Assembly (NCBI RefSeq): GCF_005222815.1
Contig: NZ_STGB01000002.1
Location: 1-64,000 of the forward strand
Origin: Roseomonas sp. AR75
GTDB taxonomy: Bacteria > Pseudomonadota > Alphaproteobacteria > Acetobacterales > Acetobacteraceae
Direction: 5' to 3'
Length of the DNA: 64,000 nt
A program made the translations under genes and the position numbers. Below are positions 24,102 through 33,331 of this stretch, in pieces. The notes beneath the pieces are model-generated. The model was given only the letters and a program-made list of their open reading frames with translations, did not search any database and was not told the DNA's origin. Position 1 is the first letter of the stretch. Each line of letters begins with the position of its first letter.

Positions 24102-25097
24102 TCACTCCGTACGGATCCCGCCCTCGCGGATGATCGGCGTCCAGCGCGCGATCTCGCCCTGGATGAAGCTGGCGAATTGCTGCGGCGTGCCGCCCACGAC
24201 GGTGCCGGCCTGGGTCTCGAAGATACGCTGCTTCACCGCCTCCATCGCGGCGATCTGGCCGAACACCGCGTTGATGCGGGCGACCAGCGCAGGGTCCATC
24301 CCCGCCGGCGCGACGATGCCGTGCCACACCGCCACGCGGAAGCCCGGCAGCACGGAGGAGACCGGCGGCACGTCCGGCAGCAGCGGCGTGCCCTCGGGAT
24401 TGCCGATGCCGAGCGCCTTCGCATTGCCCTGGCGGATCTGGCCGATGCCGGAGGAGACGGTGGGGAAGCCGAACTGCGCATCGCCGCGGATCAGCGCCGT
24501 CACCATCTCGGCGCCGGAGCGATAGGGCACATGCACCATCCTGATGCCGGCCTCCTTCAGGAACAGCGCCATGAACAGGTGGCTGCCATTGCCGTTGCCG
24601 GCGGAGGAATAGGTGAAGCCGTCGGGCCGCGCCTTCGCCGCCGCGATCACCTCCGGCATCGTGTTCGCGGTGACGGAGGGATGCTTCATCAGCACCGCCG
24701 GCAGATTCACCAGGTGGATGATCGGCGTGAAGGCCGTGGCGGGATCATAGGCGAGGTTCGGGTTCAGCTCCTTGCCGATGGCGTTGGCGCCGACATCGGC
24801 CATCATCAGCACGCTGCCGTCCGGCCGCTCGCGCGAGACCGCCAGCCCCGCGATGGTGCCGCCGGCGCCGGCCCGGTTCTCCACCACCAGCGTCTGGCCG
24901 CCAGTGACCTCCGGAAAGCGCTGCGCCACGGTGCGGGAGAGCGTGTCGATCGCCCCGCCCGCGCCGAAGGGCACGATCAGCCGGACCGGCCGGTCGGGCC
25001 AGGAACCCTGGGCGCGGCTTCCGGCCGGCCAGAGGGCGGGCGCGGCCAGGCCGGCGCTCAGCAACAGCGCGCGGCGGCGCGGCATCAGGGACGTCAT
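24102..25097 (-). CDS. Bug/TctC-family solute-binding protein
   Basis: A 331-residue periplasmic binding protein with a signal peptide carrying arginines (MPRRRALLLSAGLAAPAL, cleavage after SRAQG). It has the Bug hallmarks WPDRPVRLIVPFGAGGAIDTLSR, VVENRAGAGGTIAG and DGSVLMMADVG, then HVPYRSGAEMVTALI. Known: such proteins bind carboxylic acids or amides; only some work with a TctAB transporter. No TctA/TctB gene lies in the window. It is divergent from the DUF1028 gene, which may share its control. Confidence 0.88.
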   Translation of the reverse strand: MTSLMPRRRALLLSAGLAAPALWPAGSRAQGSWPDRPVRLIVPFGAGGAIDTLSRTVAQRFPEVTGGQTLVVENRAGAGGTIAGLAVSRERPDGSVLMMADVGANAIGKELNPNLAYDPATAFTPIIHLVNLPAVLMKHPSVTANTMPEVIAAAKARPDGFTYSSAGNGNGSHLFMALFLKEAGIRMVHVPYRSGAEMVTALIRGDAQFGFPTVSSGIGQIRQGNAKALGIGNPEGTPLLPDVPPVSSVLPGFRVAVWHGIVAPAGMDPALVARINAVFGQIAAMEAVKQRIFETQAGTVVGGTPQQFASFIQGEIARWTPIIREGGIRTE

Positions 25098-25204
25098 GCG
25101 GTATCCTCCCGGTTCGAGTGCGGTCGGAAAATGCTGCGCGACGCGCTTGCGCGCAACCGATCGACCGGATGTAGTGCGGAGGCACGCGGGAATCGGATGG
25201 TCGC

Positions 25205-25924
25205 ATGACGTGGTCCATCGTTGCGCATGACCCCGGCAGCGGCGCCTTCGCGGTCGCCGTCGCGACCTGCGCCTTCGCCGTGGGGGCCTCCTGCCCCTTC
25301 GTCCGGACAGGGGTGGGCGCGGTATCCACGCAGTCCATGACCAACCGCTATCTCGGCCCCGCGGTGCTGGACGGGATGGCGCGCGGCCTGTCGCCGGCGG
25401 CAGCGATCGAGGGCGCGCTGGTCGGGGACGAGGGCAAGGGGCTGCGCCAGGTGCATGCGGTGGACCGCCATGGCCGCGCCGCCGCCTTCACGGGCCAGAA
25501 TTGCGTCGAGTGGTGCGGAGAGATCACCTCGGCCGGCGTCTCCTTCGCCGGCAACATGCTGGCCGGACCGGCGGTGCTGGCGGACACCTATGCCGCCTAT
25601 GTCACCCATGCCGAATTGCCCCTGCCGGAGCGGCTGCTGATCGCGCTCGATGCCGGCGATGCCGCGGGCGGCGACCGGCGTGGGCGGCAATCCGCGGCAC
25701 TGGTGATGATCACCACCGAGGATTTCCCGGACCTGTCGCTGCGCGTGGACGACCACGGCCAGCCGCTGGACGAGCTGCGGCGCCTCTACGAGCTGTGGCT
25801 GCGGGAGCGTGCGCCCGGGCTGAAGGACCAGCCGAGTCGGGCGCGGCCCTCCGGCACGGTGGACATGGATGCGATCGAGGCGCGCTGGAAGCGCCAGGGT
25901 CTCGACCTGAAGTTCAGGCGGTAG
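25205..25924 (+). CDS. DUF1028 family protein (Ntn-hydrolase-like)
   Basis: A 239-residue DUF1028 protein. It starts MTWSIVAHDPGSGAFAVAVATCAFAVGASCPF, the conserved DUF1028 N-terminus, and includes TQSMTNRYLGPAVLDGM and AFTGQNCVEWCGE, then GVSFAGNML. The fold resembles Ntn-hydrolases; the biochemical function is not established, though the genes often sit near transporters or amidohydrolases. It lies divergent from a Bug-type binding protein. Its 3' end overlaps the convergent PEP-CTERM gene by 11 bases. Confidence 0.83.
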   Translation: MTWSIVAHDPGSGAFAVAVATCAFAVGASCPFVRTGVGAVSTQSMTNRYLGPAVLDGMARGLSPAAAIEGALVGDEGKGLRQVHAVDRHGRAAAFTGQNCVEWCGEITSAGVSFAGNMLAGPAVLADTYAAYVTHAELPLPERLLIALDAGDAAGGDRRGRQSAALVMITTEDFPDLSLRVDDHGQPLDELRRLYELWLRERAPGLKDQPSRARPSGTVDMDAIEARWKRQGLDLKFRR

Positions 25925-26504
25925 CGCCCGGCCGGCGCCGACGCGTCGCAGCGAGCCCGATCAGCCCGGCCCCGAGCAGCAACAGGGAAGCGGGCTCCGG
26001 CACCGCCGCGCCGATCTGCACCGTCAGCGTGTCGCCGAAGGTCTGCCCTCCCCAGGACCACACATAGGTGCCGGGCGTCAGGCCGAGCGAGGCGAAGCTC
26101 GCCCCGGCGAAGGTCATGCCGTTGCTCAGCGCGGCGCCGGAGACGTAGCCCTGCGGGACGCCGATGATGGCGGCCGCGCCATCGAGATAGACCACGTCGC
26201 CGAAGGACGATGTGGCGGCGAGTTCGTCGCCGGAGCCGAAGGATGCGGGGCCGCTGACCAGGTCATAGATCGTGATGTCGCCGGCGGTGGTGAGCCCGGC
26301 GGCGCTGCCCTTGATGAGGGCCGGGACAGGGCCTCCGCCACCCGGATTCAGCCCGGAGAGGTTCAGCGTGCCGCTGCCGGTCACCACGACATCGCCGCCC
26401 TGCTCGAGGATGGTGAAGGTGAAGGCGGCCTCGGCCGGCGCCGCCAGCCCCGCCGCGACCGGCGCGGCGAGCACCGCCGCGCGGATGGCTCGTCCCAGAT
26501 CCAT
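25914..26504 (-). CDS. PEP-CTERM sorting-signal protein
   Basis: A 196-residue secreted protein with signal peptide (RAIRAAVLAAPVAAGLAAPAEA) and the canonical tail VPEPASLLLLGAGLIGLAATRRRR. The middle is Gly/Ser/Thr-rich beta sequence (FTILEQGGDVVVTGSGTLNLSGL; LGLTPGTYVWSWGG), typical of PEP-CTERM surface proteins. The frame stays open far upstream, but only the ATG at 26504 puts the signal peptide first, with a GGGGA ribosome-binding site. It is divergent from an MFS gene. Function unknown. Confidence 0.82.
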   Translation of the reverse strand: MDLGRAIRAAVLAAPVAAGLAAPAEAAFTFTILEQGGDVVVTGSGTLNLSGLNPGGGGPVPALIKGSAAGLTTAGDITIYDLVSGPASFGSGDELAATSSFGDVVYLDGAAAIIGVPQGYVSGAALSNGMTFAGASFASLGLTPGTYVWSWGGQTFGDTLTVQIGAAVPEPASLLLLGAGLIGLAATRRRRPGATA

Positions 26505-26612
26505 CGTCCCGATCCCCTGCCGATGCGGCCGCGAGGTTCCTGCAGTCGCAACGATCTGGCAAGCGCCCGGGCGTCTGGACGCCGCGTTCCCGCGGACGCA
26601 GGCTGGCGCCCG

Positions 26613-27824
26613 ATGCGCGCACCCTGGTTGCCGGCCCTTCTCGCCACCCTGTTGATCCAGACCGTCGGCAGCGCCACCAGCCAGTTCGTGCCCGTGGTGG
26701 CGCCGCGCATGACCGCGGATCTCGGCGTGCCGCCGGAGATGGTCGGCAACTTCTCCTCGCTGAACACGCTCGGCGCGATCCTCTTCCTGCTGTTCGGCAC
26801 GCCGCTGGTCGCCGCCTTCGGGCCGGCGCGGCTGCTGCAATGGGGCGTGCTGACGGGCGCGGCGGCACTGACGCTGGTGGCGATGGGGCAGTTCTGGCTG
26901 CTGCCCTTCGCGGCGATGCTGATGGGCATCGGCTACGGGCCGACGGGGCCGGCGGGCAGCCGCATCCTGCAGGCCACCGCGCCGCCGCGGCACCGCGTGC
27001 TGATCTTCTCGGTCAAGCAGGCCGGGGCGCCGCTGGGCGGCGCGCTGGCGGGGCTGGTGGCGGCGCCGGTGGCGGCAATCTGGGGCTGGCAGGCCGCGAT
27101 GTTCTGCGGCGTGGCGGCGGCGGTGCTTGCGGCGCTGGCGCTGCAGCCGCTGCGCCATACGCTGGATGCCGAGCGCAACCCCGCCTTCCCGATCCGCGAG
27201 GCCTTCACCCTGAAGCGACTGGCGGCGCCGGTGACGACGCTGCGGATGCATCCGGTACTGCCGCCGCTCTGCCTCCAGGCCTTTGCCTTCGCCGCGCTGC
27301 AGGGCAGCCTGTTCAGCTTCACCGTGACCTGGCTGGTGGAGGCGCATGGCATGGCGCTGACCACAGCCGGCACGCTCTATGCGGCGATGCAGCTTGCCGG
27401 GGTGATCGGCCGGCTGATCCTGGGCTGGGCCGCCGACCGCCTGGGCGACGCGACGCGCAGCCTTGCGGTGCATGGCGTGGCGGCGGCCGGGCTGGCCTGC
27501 CTCTGGGTCCTGTTCGGCCCGGGCCTGCCCTTCGCGGCCGCGTTCGCCCTCGCCTTCCTCTGCGGCTTCACCGCGGCGTCCTGGAACGGGATCTTCCTGG
27601 CCGAGGTCGCGCGCGTGGTGCCGGCGGATCGCGTGGCGGAGGCCTCCTCCGGCGCGATCATGCTGTGCTTCCTGGGCTATCTGTCCGCGCCGACCGCCTT
27701 CGCCTTTGCGGTCAGCCGGACAGGAAGCTGGACCCTGCCCTTCATGCTGGCTTGCGGGCTGCTGGCGACGATCTCCCTGCTTGTCCTGCTCTGGCGGGGT
27801 GCGCGCGGCGCGCCGCTGCGGTAG
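26613..27824 (+). CDS. MFS transporter
   Basis: A 403-residue transporter with twelve hydrophobic helices (first WLPALLATLLIQTVGSATSQFVPVVAPRM). It shows GYGPTGPAGSRIL and IFSVKQAGAPLGGALAGLVAAPVAAIWGWQAAMF in the first half, and LILGWAADRLGD, the repeat of the loop 2-3 motif, in the second. This resembles the cyanate/organic-anion branch of MFS. The start at 26613 places helix 1 at the N-terminus, but its ribosome-binding site is weak. A Gfo/Idh oxidoreductase gene follows 28 bases later, so the pair may import and oxidise one substrate. Confidence 0.83.
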   Translation: MRAPWLPALLATLLIQTVGSATSQFVPVVAPRMTADLGVPPEMVGNFSSLNTLGAILFLLFGTPLVAAFGPARLLQWGVLTGAAALTLVAMGQFWLLPFAAMLMGIGYGPTGPAGSRILQATAPPRHRVLIFSVKQAGAPLGGALAGLVAAPVAAIWGWQAAMFCGVAAAVLAALALQPLRHTLDAERNPAFPIREAFTLKRLAAPVTTLRMHPVLPPLCLQAFAFAALQGSLFSFTVTWLVEAHGMALTTAGTLYAAMQLAGVIGRLILGWAADRLGDATRSLAVHGVAAAGLACLWVLFGPGLPFAAAFALAFLCGFTAASWNGIFLAEVARVVPADRVAEASSGAIMLCFLGYLSAPTAFAFAVSRTGSWTLPFMLACGLLATISLLVLLWRGARGAPLR

Positions 27825-27852
27825 GGACCGCTGCCTGACCAGGGAGGGCATC

Positions 27853-28818
27853 ATGTCCGTCGCACTCGGCATCGTCGGCTTCGGCATCATGGGGGAGCGG
27901 CTGCTGCGGGCGGCGCTGAACCACGATCCCGCGGTGCTGCGGCCCGTGGCGGCGTGGGATCCCTCGCCCGCCGCCGCCGCGCGGCTCGCCGAGGTCGCGC
28001 CGGGGCTGCCGATGCTGGAATCCGCGGCGGCGGTGATCGCGGCCTGCGACGCGCTCTACGTCGCCTCACCGCCCGCCTCCCACATCGCCCATGCCGAGGC
28101 GGCCTTCGCGGCCGGCAGGGCCGTGTTCCTGGAAAAGCCGCTGGCGGCCGACCTGGCCGCGGCGCGTCGCTTCGTCGCGGCGGCGGAGGCGGCGGGGCGG
28201 CGCGCGGCGGTGAACTTCCCGATGGCCTCCTCCCCCGCCGTCGCGCAGCTTTCCGCCTGGCGCCGCGATCTCGGCGCGCCGCAGGCGCTGGCCATCCACC
28301 TCGCCTTCGCGACCTGGCCGCGCGGCTGGCAGCAGGGTGCGGCGGGGTGGCTGGCCAGGCGCGCGGAAGGCGGCTTCACGCGGGAGGTGCTCTCGCATTT
28401 CCTGTTCCTGACGCGTCGCCAGCTCGGCCCCATCGCCGTGCTCTCGCGCGAGGCCACCTTCCCCCCCGGCGACGGCGCGGAGACGGCGATCCGCGCGACT
28501 CTCTCGGCCGGCGGTGTACCGGTGGAGGTCACCGGCGGCGTCGGCATCACGGAGGCCGACGACCATAATGAATGGCGGCTGGAGAGTGCGGGCGGCGCGA
28601 TCCGCCTGCGCGACTGGTCCTATGCCGAGAAGCTGGCCGTGGATGTCGGCTGGCACGCCGCGCCGGATGCGCTGCCGAACGAGCGCATGCGCCCGATGGT
28701 GCTGAAGGGGCAGCTCGACAAGCTCGCGGCGCTGACGCGCGGCGAGGCGGTGGACCTGGCGACGCTGCGCGAGGCGCTGGAGGTGCAGGAGGTGGCGGAG
28801 GCGATCCTCGGCACTTGA
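27853..28818 (+). CDS. Gfo/Idh/MocA-family oxidoreductase
   Basis: A 321-residue NAD(P)-dependent dehydrogenase. The Rossmann glycine motif is GFGIMG (9-14) and the family signature EKP is at 94-96 in VFLEKPLAAD; HIAHAEAAFAAGR precedes it. The C-terminal domain (about 120-300) is the beta-sheet substrate domain. Known members oxidise sugars, inositols or related polyols. AGGGAGG lies before the ATG. It follows an MFS gene, which may import the substrate. Confidence 0.85.
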   Translation: MSVALGIVGFGIMGERLLRAALNHDPAVLRPVAAWDPSPAAAARLAEVAPGLPMLESAAAVIAACDALYVASPPASHIAHAEAAFAAGRAVFLEKPLAADLAAARRFVAAAEAAGRRAAVNFPMASSPAVAQLSAWRRDLGAPQALAIHLAFATWPRGWQQGAAGWLARRAEGGFTREVLSHFLFLTRRQLGPIAVLSREATFPPGDGAETAIRATLSAGGVPVEVTGGVGITEADDHNEWRLESAGGAIRLRDWSYAEKLAVDVGWHAAPDALPNERMRPMVLKGQLDKLAALTRGEAVDLATLREALEVQEVAEAILGT

Positions 28819-28849
28819 GCCCGGGCGCGCCGCCCCAATCTGGCGGCGC

Positions 28850-29494
28850 ATGCTCCGCCGCGCCCTTCTCGCCCTGCCCTGCCTCGCCGCGCCTGCGCTG
28901 GCGCAGCAACGCCTGGTCCCCGTCACGCCGGAACAGCCGCAGGGCGCGGCCCTGGTCGCGCGGCTGCGGCAGGGCGGGCTGGTGCTGTATTTCCGCCATG
29001 CCGACACGCGCGGAGAGCCCTGCGATTCCAGCTATCGCATCGGCGACCGCGGGGGGCAGCGCAACATCTCCCCCCTTGGCGTGGAGCAGTCGCGCCGCAT
29101 TGGCCAGCGCCTCGCGGAGCTCGGCATCCCTGTCGCAAAGCCGGTGCTGGCGGGGCCGGTGTTCCGCGCGCGCGACACGGCGGAGCACGCCTTCGGCGCG
29201 GCCGATGTCACCGTGACCGACAGCCTGCTCGCGGACGACTATGCCGGCGCGCGGCTGGACTGGGTGCTGGCGGAGCATCGCCGGCTGTTCGCCGCGGCCC
29301 CGCCGGCAGGCACCAACCGCGTGCTGGTGGGCCACCGGACGCCGGGCATCATGGTGTTCGGCGATGCCGTCGCCGGCCGTGCCTTCCCGGAAGGCAGCGG
29401 GCTGGTGATCGCACCGCGCGGCGACGGCTTCGCGCTGCTCGGCGTGCTGGAGCTTGCGCCGTTGCCGGGCGGCGGCTTCCACGATTGCGGCTGA
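28850..29494 (+). CDS. Periplasmic histidine phosphatase-like protein
   Basis: A 214-residue exported protein (signal peptide 1-19, ending PALAQQ) of the histidine phosphatase superfamily. The phosphohistidine motif is FRHADT with His50; the family norm RHG reads RHA here, as in some periplasmic branches. Other conserved points are Arg in FRARDTAE, and His in VGHRTPGIM. The C-terminus is GGGFHDCG. Possible substrates are phosphate esters or lipopolysaccharide phosphates, but this is not decided. It starts 31 bases after the oxidoreductase gene. Confidence 0.78.
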   Translation: MLRRALLALPCLAAPALAQQRLVPVTPEQPQGAALVARLRQGGLVLYFRHADTRGEPCDSSYRIGDRGGQRNISPLGVEQSRRIGQRLAELGIPVAKPVLAGPVFRARDTAEHAFGAADVTVTDSLLADDYAGARLDWVLAEHRRLFAAAPPAGTNRVLVGHRTPGIMVFGDAVAGRAFPEGSGLVIAPRGDGFALLGVLELAPLPGGGFHDCG

Positions 29495-29495
29495 C

Positions 29496-29613
29496 GCCAA
29501 GCGCATGAAGGTCCGACCGGCGCCCGCCGAAGGCGGGCGAGGCCGCGCATGCGGCGAGCCGAGCGAAGCACCGGCGATGGAGCGCACGAAGGTGAAACCG
29601 TCATGCGCTTGGC
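29496..29613. terminator. Nested cruciform between convergent genes
   Basis: GCCAAGCGCATGA (29496-29508) is the exact reverse complement of 29601-29613. Inside lie two more hairpins: CGCCCGCC/GGCGGGCG with a 3-base loop (29521-29539) and GCCGC/GCGGC around GCAT (29542-29555). It fills the gap between the histidine phosphatase gene and pobA and could terminate both, although no T-run is present. It may also be another dispersed element. Confidence 0.5.
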
Positions 29614-29623
29614 ATGCGACGGG

Positions 29624-30884
<1,261 letters not shown>

Positions 30885-30933
30885 AATGCGCGGGCCGAGG
30901 ATGCGCGCCGGCAGACGCGAAGGGAACGCCAGG

Positions 30934-31677
30934 ATGAGCAAGGTCGCGGTGGTGACGGGGGGCGCGCGGGGCATCGGGCGGGGCTGCGCGCATGCGCTCG
31001 CGGAGCGCGGCTTCGACCTGGCGCTGGTGGACCTGCTGGCGCCGGAGATGGCGCGCACCAAGGGCGAGCTGGAAGGTATGGGCGTGCGCTGCCTGACCTT
31101 CGAGGCCGATGTCGCCGACCACGCCGCCGCCAGGCGCATCGCCGCCGAGGTGGAGGCGCAATGGGGCCGCTGCGACGTGCTGGTGAACAACGCCGGCAAG
31201 GCGAACCCCAAGGGCATCCTGGACTGCACGGAGGAGGAGTTCGACCGCACCATCGCGATCAACCTGAAATCCTGCTTCAACTACATCCAGGCCTTCGTGC
31301 CGCTGATGCGCCGGAATGGCGGAGGGCGCATCGTGTCCATGTCCTCGCTGAACGCGCATACCGGCGGCGTGACGAGCGCGGTCAGCAAGTTCTCCTACGC
31401 CGCGGCGAAGGCCGGCATCATCGGCATGACGCGGTCCCTGGCGAAGGAGCTGGGGCCGGAGATCGCGATCAACTGCGTCTGCCCTGGCATCATTGAGACC
31501 GAGGTCGGCAACAGCCTGACCAAGAGCCGCGGGCCGGAACTGGCGAAGAAGATCGCGCTGGGGCGCGTCGGCAAGCCCGCGGATGTCGCGCGGGTGGTGG
31601 CGTTCCTGGCGGCGGAGCAGCCGAACTTCATCACGGGGCAGGACATCAAGATCGACGGCTTCCAGTGGGAGATCTGA
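30934..31677 (+). CDS. Short-chain dehydrogenase/reductase
   Basis: A 247-residue classical SDR: TGGARGIGRG (8-17), VNNAGKANP near residue 88, the catalytic serine in SMSSLNAHTGG, and SYAAAKAGIIGMTRSLAKELG with Tyr and Lys. It ends in ITGQDIKIDGFQWEI. The ATG at 30934 follows GAAGGGA. Divergent position to pobA suggests a role in aromatic or related alcohol oxidation, which is inference only. Confidence 0.83.
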   Translation: MSKVAVVTGGARGIGRGCAHALAERGFDLALVDLLAPEMARTKGELEGMGVRCLTFEADVADHAAARRIAAEVEAQWGRCDVLVNNAGKANPKGILDCTEEEFDRTIAINLKSCFNYIQAFVPLMRRNGGGRIVSMSSLNAHTGGVTSAVSKFSYAAAKAGIIGMTRSLAKELGPEIAINCVCPGIIETEVGNSLTKSRGPELAKKIALGRVGKPADVARVVAFLAAEQPNFITGQDIKIDGFQWEI

Positions 31678-31694
31678 GCGTCTGGGCGCGCGCG

Positions 31695-31735
31695 GCCCCC
31701 ACCCCGACCCTCCCCCGTAAACGGGGGAGCGAGAT
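31695..31735. repeat. Family A palindrome
   Basis: CCCCCACCCCGAC followed by CTCCCCCGT (31710-31718), loop AA, and ACGGGGGAG (31721-31729). It lies in the gap between the SDR stop and the tartrate dehydrogenase gene, both on the plus strand. Confidence 0.82.
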
Positions 31736-31800
31736 GCTGGCGTGATTGCCGTCACCGCGCCGCGTTGTTAGACCCGCCGCCCTACGGAAAGGGCCAGGAC

Positions 31801-32877
31801 ATGCGCAGGCACAGGATCGCGGCGATGGGCGGCGACGGCATCGGGCCGGAGGTGATCGCCGCCGGCTGCCGCGTGCTGGATGCGGTGGCGGAAGCCGATG
31901 GCGGTTTCGCCTTCACCACCGAGACCTTCGACTGGGGCAGCGCGATGTATCGCGCGACCGGGCGGATGATGCCGGCGGACGGCCTCGATCGCCTCAAGGA
32001 TTTCGACGCGATCTTCTTCGGCGCCGTCGGCGCGCCCGACATCCCCGACCACATCACGCTGTGGGAGTTGCGGCTGGCGATCTGCCAGGGCTTCGACCAG
32101 TACGCGAATGTCCGCCCGACCCGCCTGCTGCCCGGCGTGGTCGGCCCACTGCGCGAGGATCTCGGCCGGCGCATCGACTGGGTGATCGTGCGCGAGAATT
32201 CCGAGGGCGAGTATGCCGGCGTCGGCGGACGCGCGCATCGCGGCCTGCCGATCGAGGTCGGCATGGATGTGGCGGTCTTCACCCGCGCCGGTGTCGAGCG
32301 GATCTGCCGCTATGCCTGCGAATTGGCGATGACCCGGCCGCGGAAGAAGCTGACCGTCGTGACGAAATCCAACGCGCAGCGCCACGGCCTGGTGATGTGG
32401 GACGAGGTCTGCGCGGATGTGACGGGGCAGTTCCCGGAGCTCACCGTGGACAAGATGCTGGTGGACGCCATGACCGCGCGCATGGTGATGAAGCCCGAGA
32501 CGATCGACACGGTGGTCGCCACCAATTTGCATGCCGACATCCTGTCGGACCTGGCCTCGGCGCTGGCGGGATCGCTTGGCATCGGCGCGACGGGGAACAT
32601 CGACCCGACGCGCAAGCGGCCTTCGATGTTCGAGCCGATCCACGGCTCGGCCTTCGACATCACCGGCAAGGGCATCGCGAACCCGCTGGGCTCGTTCTGG
32701 ACGGCATCGATGATGCTGGAGCATCTCGGCGAGGGTGACGCCGCGCGGCGCCTGATGCGCGCGGTGGAGGCGGTCACGGAACGCGGCGAGGTGCTGACGC
32801 CCGATCTCGGCGGGCGCGCGACGACGGAAGAGGTGACGGATGCGGTGATCGCCGCGCTGAAGGGCGCGAACGTATAG
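31801..32877 (+). CDS. Tartrate/D-malate dehydrogenase (decarboxylating)
   Basis: A 358-residue enzyme of the isopropylmalate/isocitrate dehydrogenase superfamily. It has AAMGGDGIGPEV at the start, the substrate-binding VIRENSEGEYAGVGGR (about 135-150), VTKSNAQRHGL with the catalytic lysine, and EPIHGSAFDITGKGIANPLG. These match TtuC/DmlA-type enzymes that oxidise and decarboxylate tartrate or D-malate with NAD. GGCCAGGAC precedes the ATG at 31801; an in-frame start 12 codons upstream lacks one. It ends near the minCDE terminator region. Confidence 0.88.
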   Translation: MRRHRIAAMGGDGIGPEVIAAGCRVLDAVAEADGGFAFTTETFDWGSAMYRATGRMMPADGLDRLKDFDAIFFGAVGAPDIPDHITLWELRLAICQGFDQYANVRPTRLLPGVVGPLREDLGRRIDWVIVRENSEGEYAGVGGRAHRGLPIEVGMDVAVFTRAGVERICRYACELAMTRPRKKLTVVTKSNAQRHGLVMWDEVCADVTGQFPELTVDKMLVDAMTARMVMKPETIDTVVATNLHADILSDLASALAGSLGIGATGNIDPTRKRPSMFEPIHGSAFDITGKGIANPLGSFWTASMMLEHLGEGDAARRLMRAVEAVTERGEVLTPDLGGRATTEEVTDAVIAALKGANV

Positions 32878-32883
32878 GACGGT

Positions 32884-32918
32884 CAAAAAAGCCCTCTCCA
32901 CCCAAAGGGGGGAGAGGG
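32884..32918 (-). terminator. Rho-independent terminator of minCDE (family B copy)
   Basis: Read on the minus strand, CCCTCTCC-GGAGAGGG arms (32918-32911 and 32899-32892), with inner CCC/GGG pairs, are followed by CTTTTTT (32891-32885). This is a classic intrinsic terminator, 130 bases beyond the minE stop. The hairpin belongs to the family B repeats in inverted orientation. Confidence 0.72.
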
Positions 32919-32932
32919 TGGGGTGAGGGGGG
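32889..32932. repeat. Family B palindrome (inverted copy)
   Basis: GCCCTCTCCACCCAAAGGGGGGAGAGGG followed by the family lead in reverse (GTGAGGGGGG). It forms an inverted pair with the copy at 32969-33010. Confidence 0.8.
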
Positions 32933-32968
32933 CTTCCAGGTGGCTGACGGTCAGGTCGTCTTGCGCGT

Positions 32969-33010
32969 CCCCCTCACCCAACCCTCTCCCCCATAAGTGG
33001 GGGAGAGGGC
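32969..33010. repeat. Family B palindrome
   Basis: CCCTCTCCCCCA (32982-32993), loop TAAG, exact reverse complement (32998-33009), preceded by CCCCCTCACCCAA. It lies just downstream of minE; a third, partial CTCTCCC/GGGTGGAGAGGG stretch follows to 33032. Confidence 0.85.
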
Positions 33011-33046
33011 TCTCCCGTGCGGGTGGAGAGGGCCTTCACGCCGCCC

Positions 33047-33331
33047 TCAGCTCGCGCGCCGCAGCCCCGCGCCCTGGGGTCCCGGCAGGTCGATCTCGAT
33101 CGCCAGCGTGGACATGTCGCCGCCGCGGTCGAGCGAGACATTCACCTTGCCCGGGTCGATGGCGACATACTTCGCCACGACCATCACGATCTCCTGCTGC
33201 AGCTTCGGCAGGAAATCCTCGCGCGTGCGGCCGATGCGCTCATGCGCCAGCACGATCTGCAGGCGCTCCTTGGCCTGGTCCGCGGTGGCCTGCTCCGGCT
33301 TGCGGGAGCGGAAGAAATCGAGCCAGCTCAT
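33047..33331 (-). CDS. minE: MinE, topological specificity factor of cell division
   Basis: A 94-residue MinE. The N-terminal part (MSWLDFFRSRK, membrane-targeting) is followed by AKERLQIVLAHER, the MinD-binding helix, and DFLPKLQQEIVMVVAKYV of the dimerisation domain. MinE stimulates MinD ATPase and drives the pole-to-pole oscillation that places the division site at mid-cell. Its ATG overlaps the minD stop by one base (TGATG). The C-terminal 15 residues are variable, as usual. Confidence 0.93.
   Translation of the reverse strand: MSWLDFFRSRKPEQATADQAKERLQIVLAHERIGRTREDFLPKLQQEIVMVVAKYVAIDPGKVNVSLDRGGDMSTLAIEIDLPGPQGAGLRRAS

Noticed and set aside
26505-27890. Upstream extension of the PEP-CTERM frame to 658 residues
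   Set aside because: The extension is antisense to the MFS gene and would bury the signal peptide in the middle of the protein.
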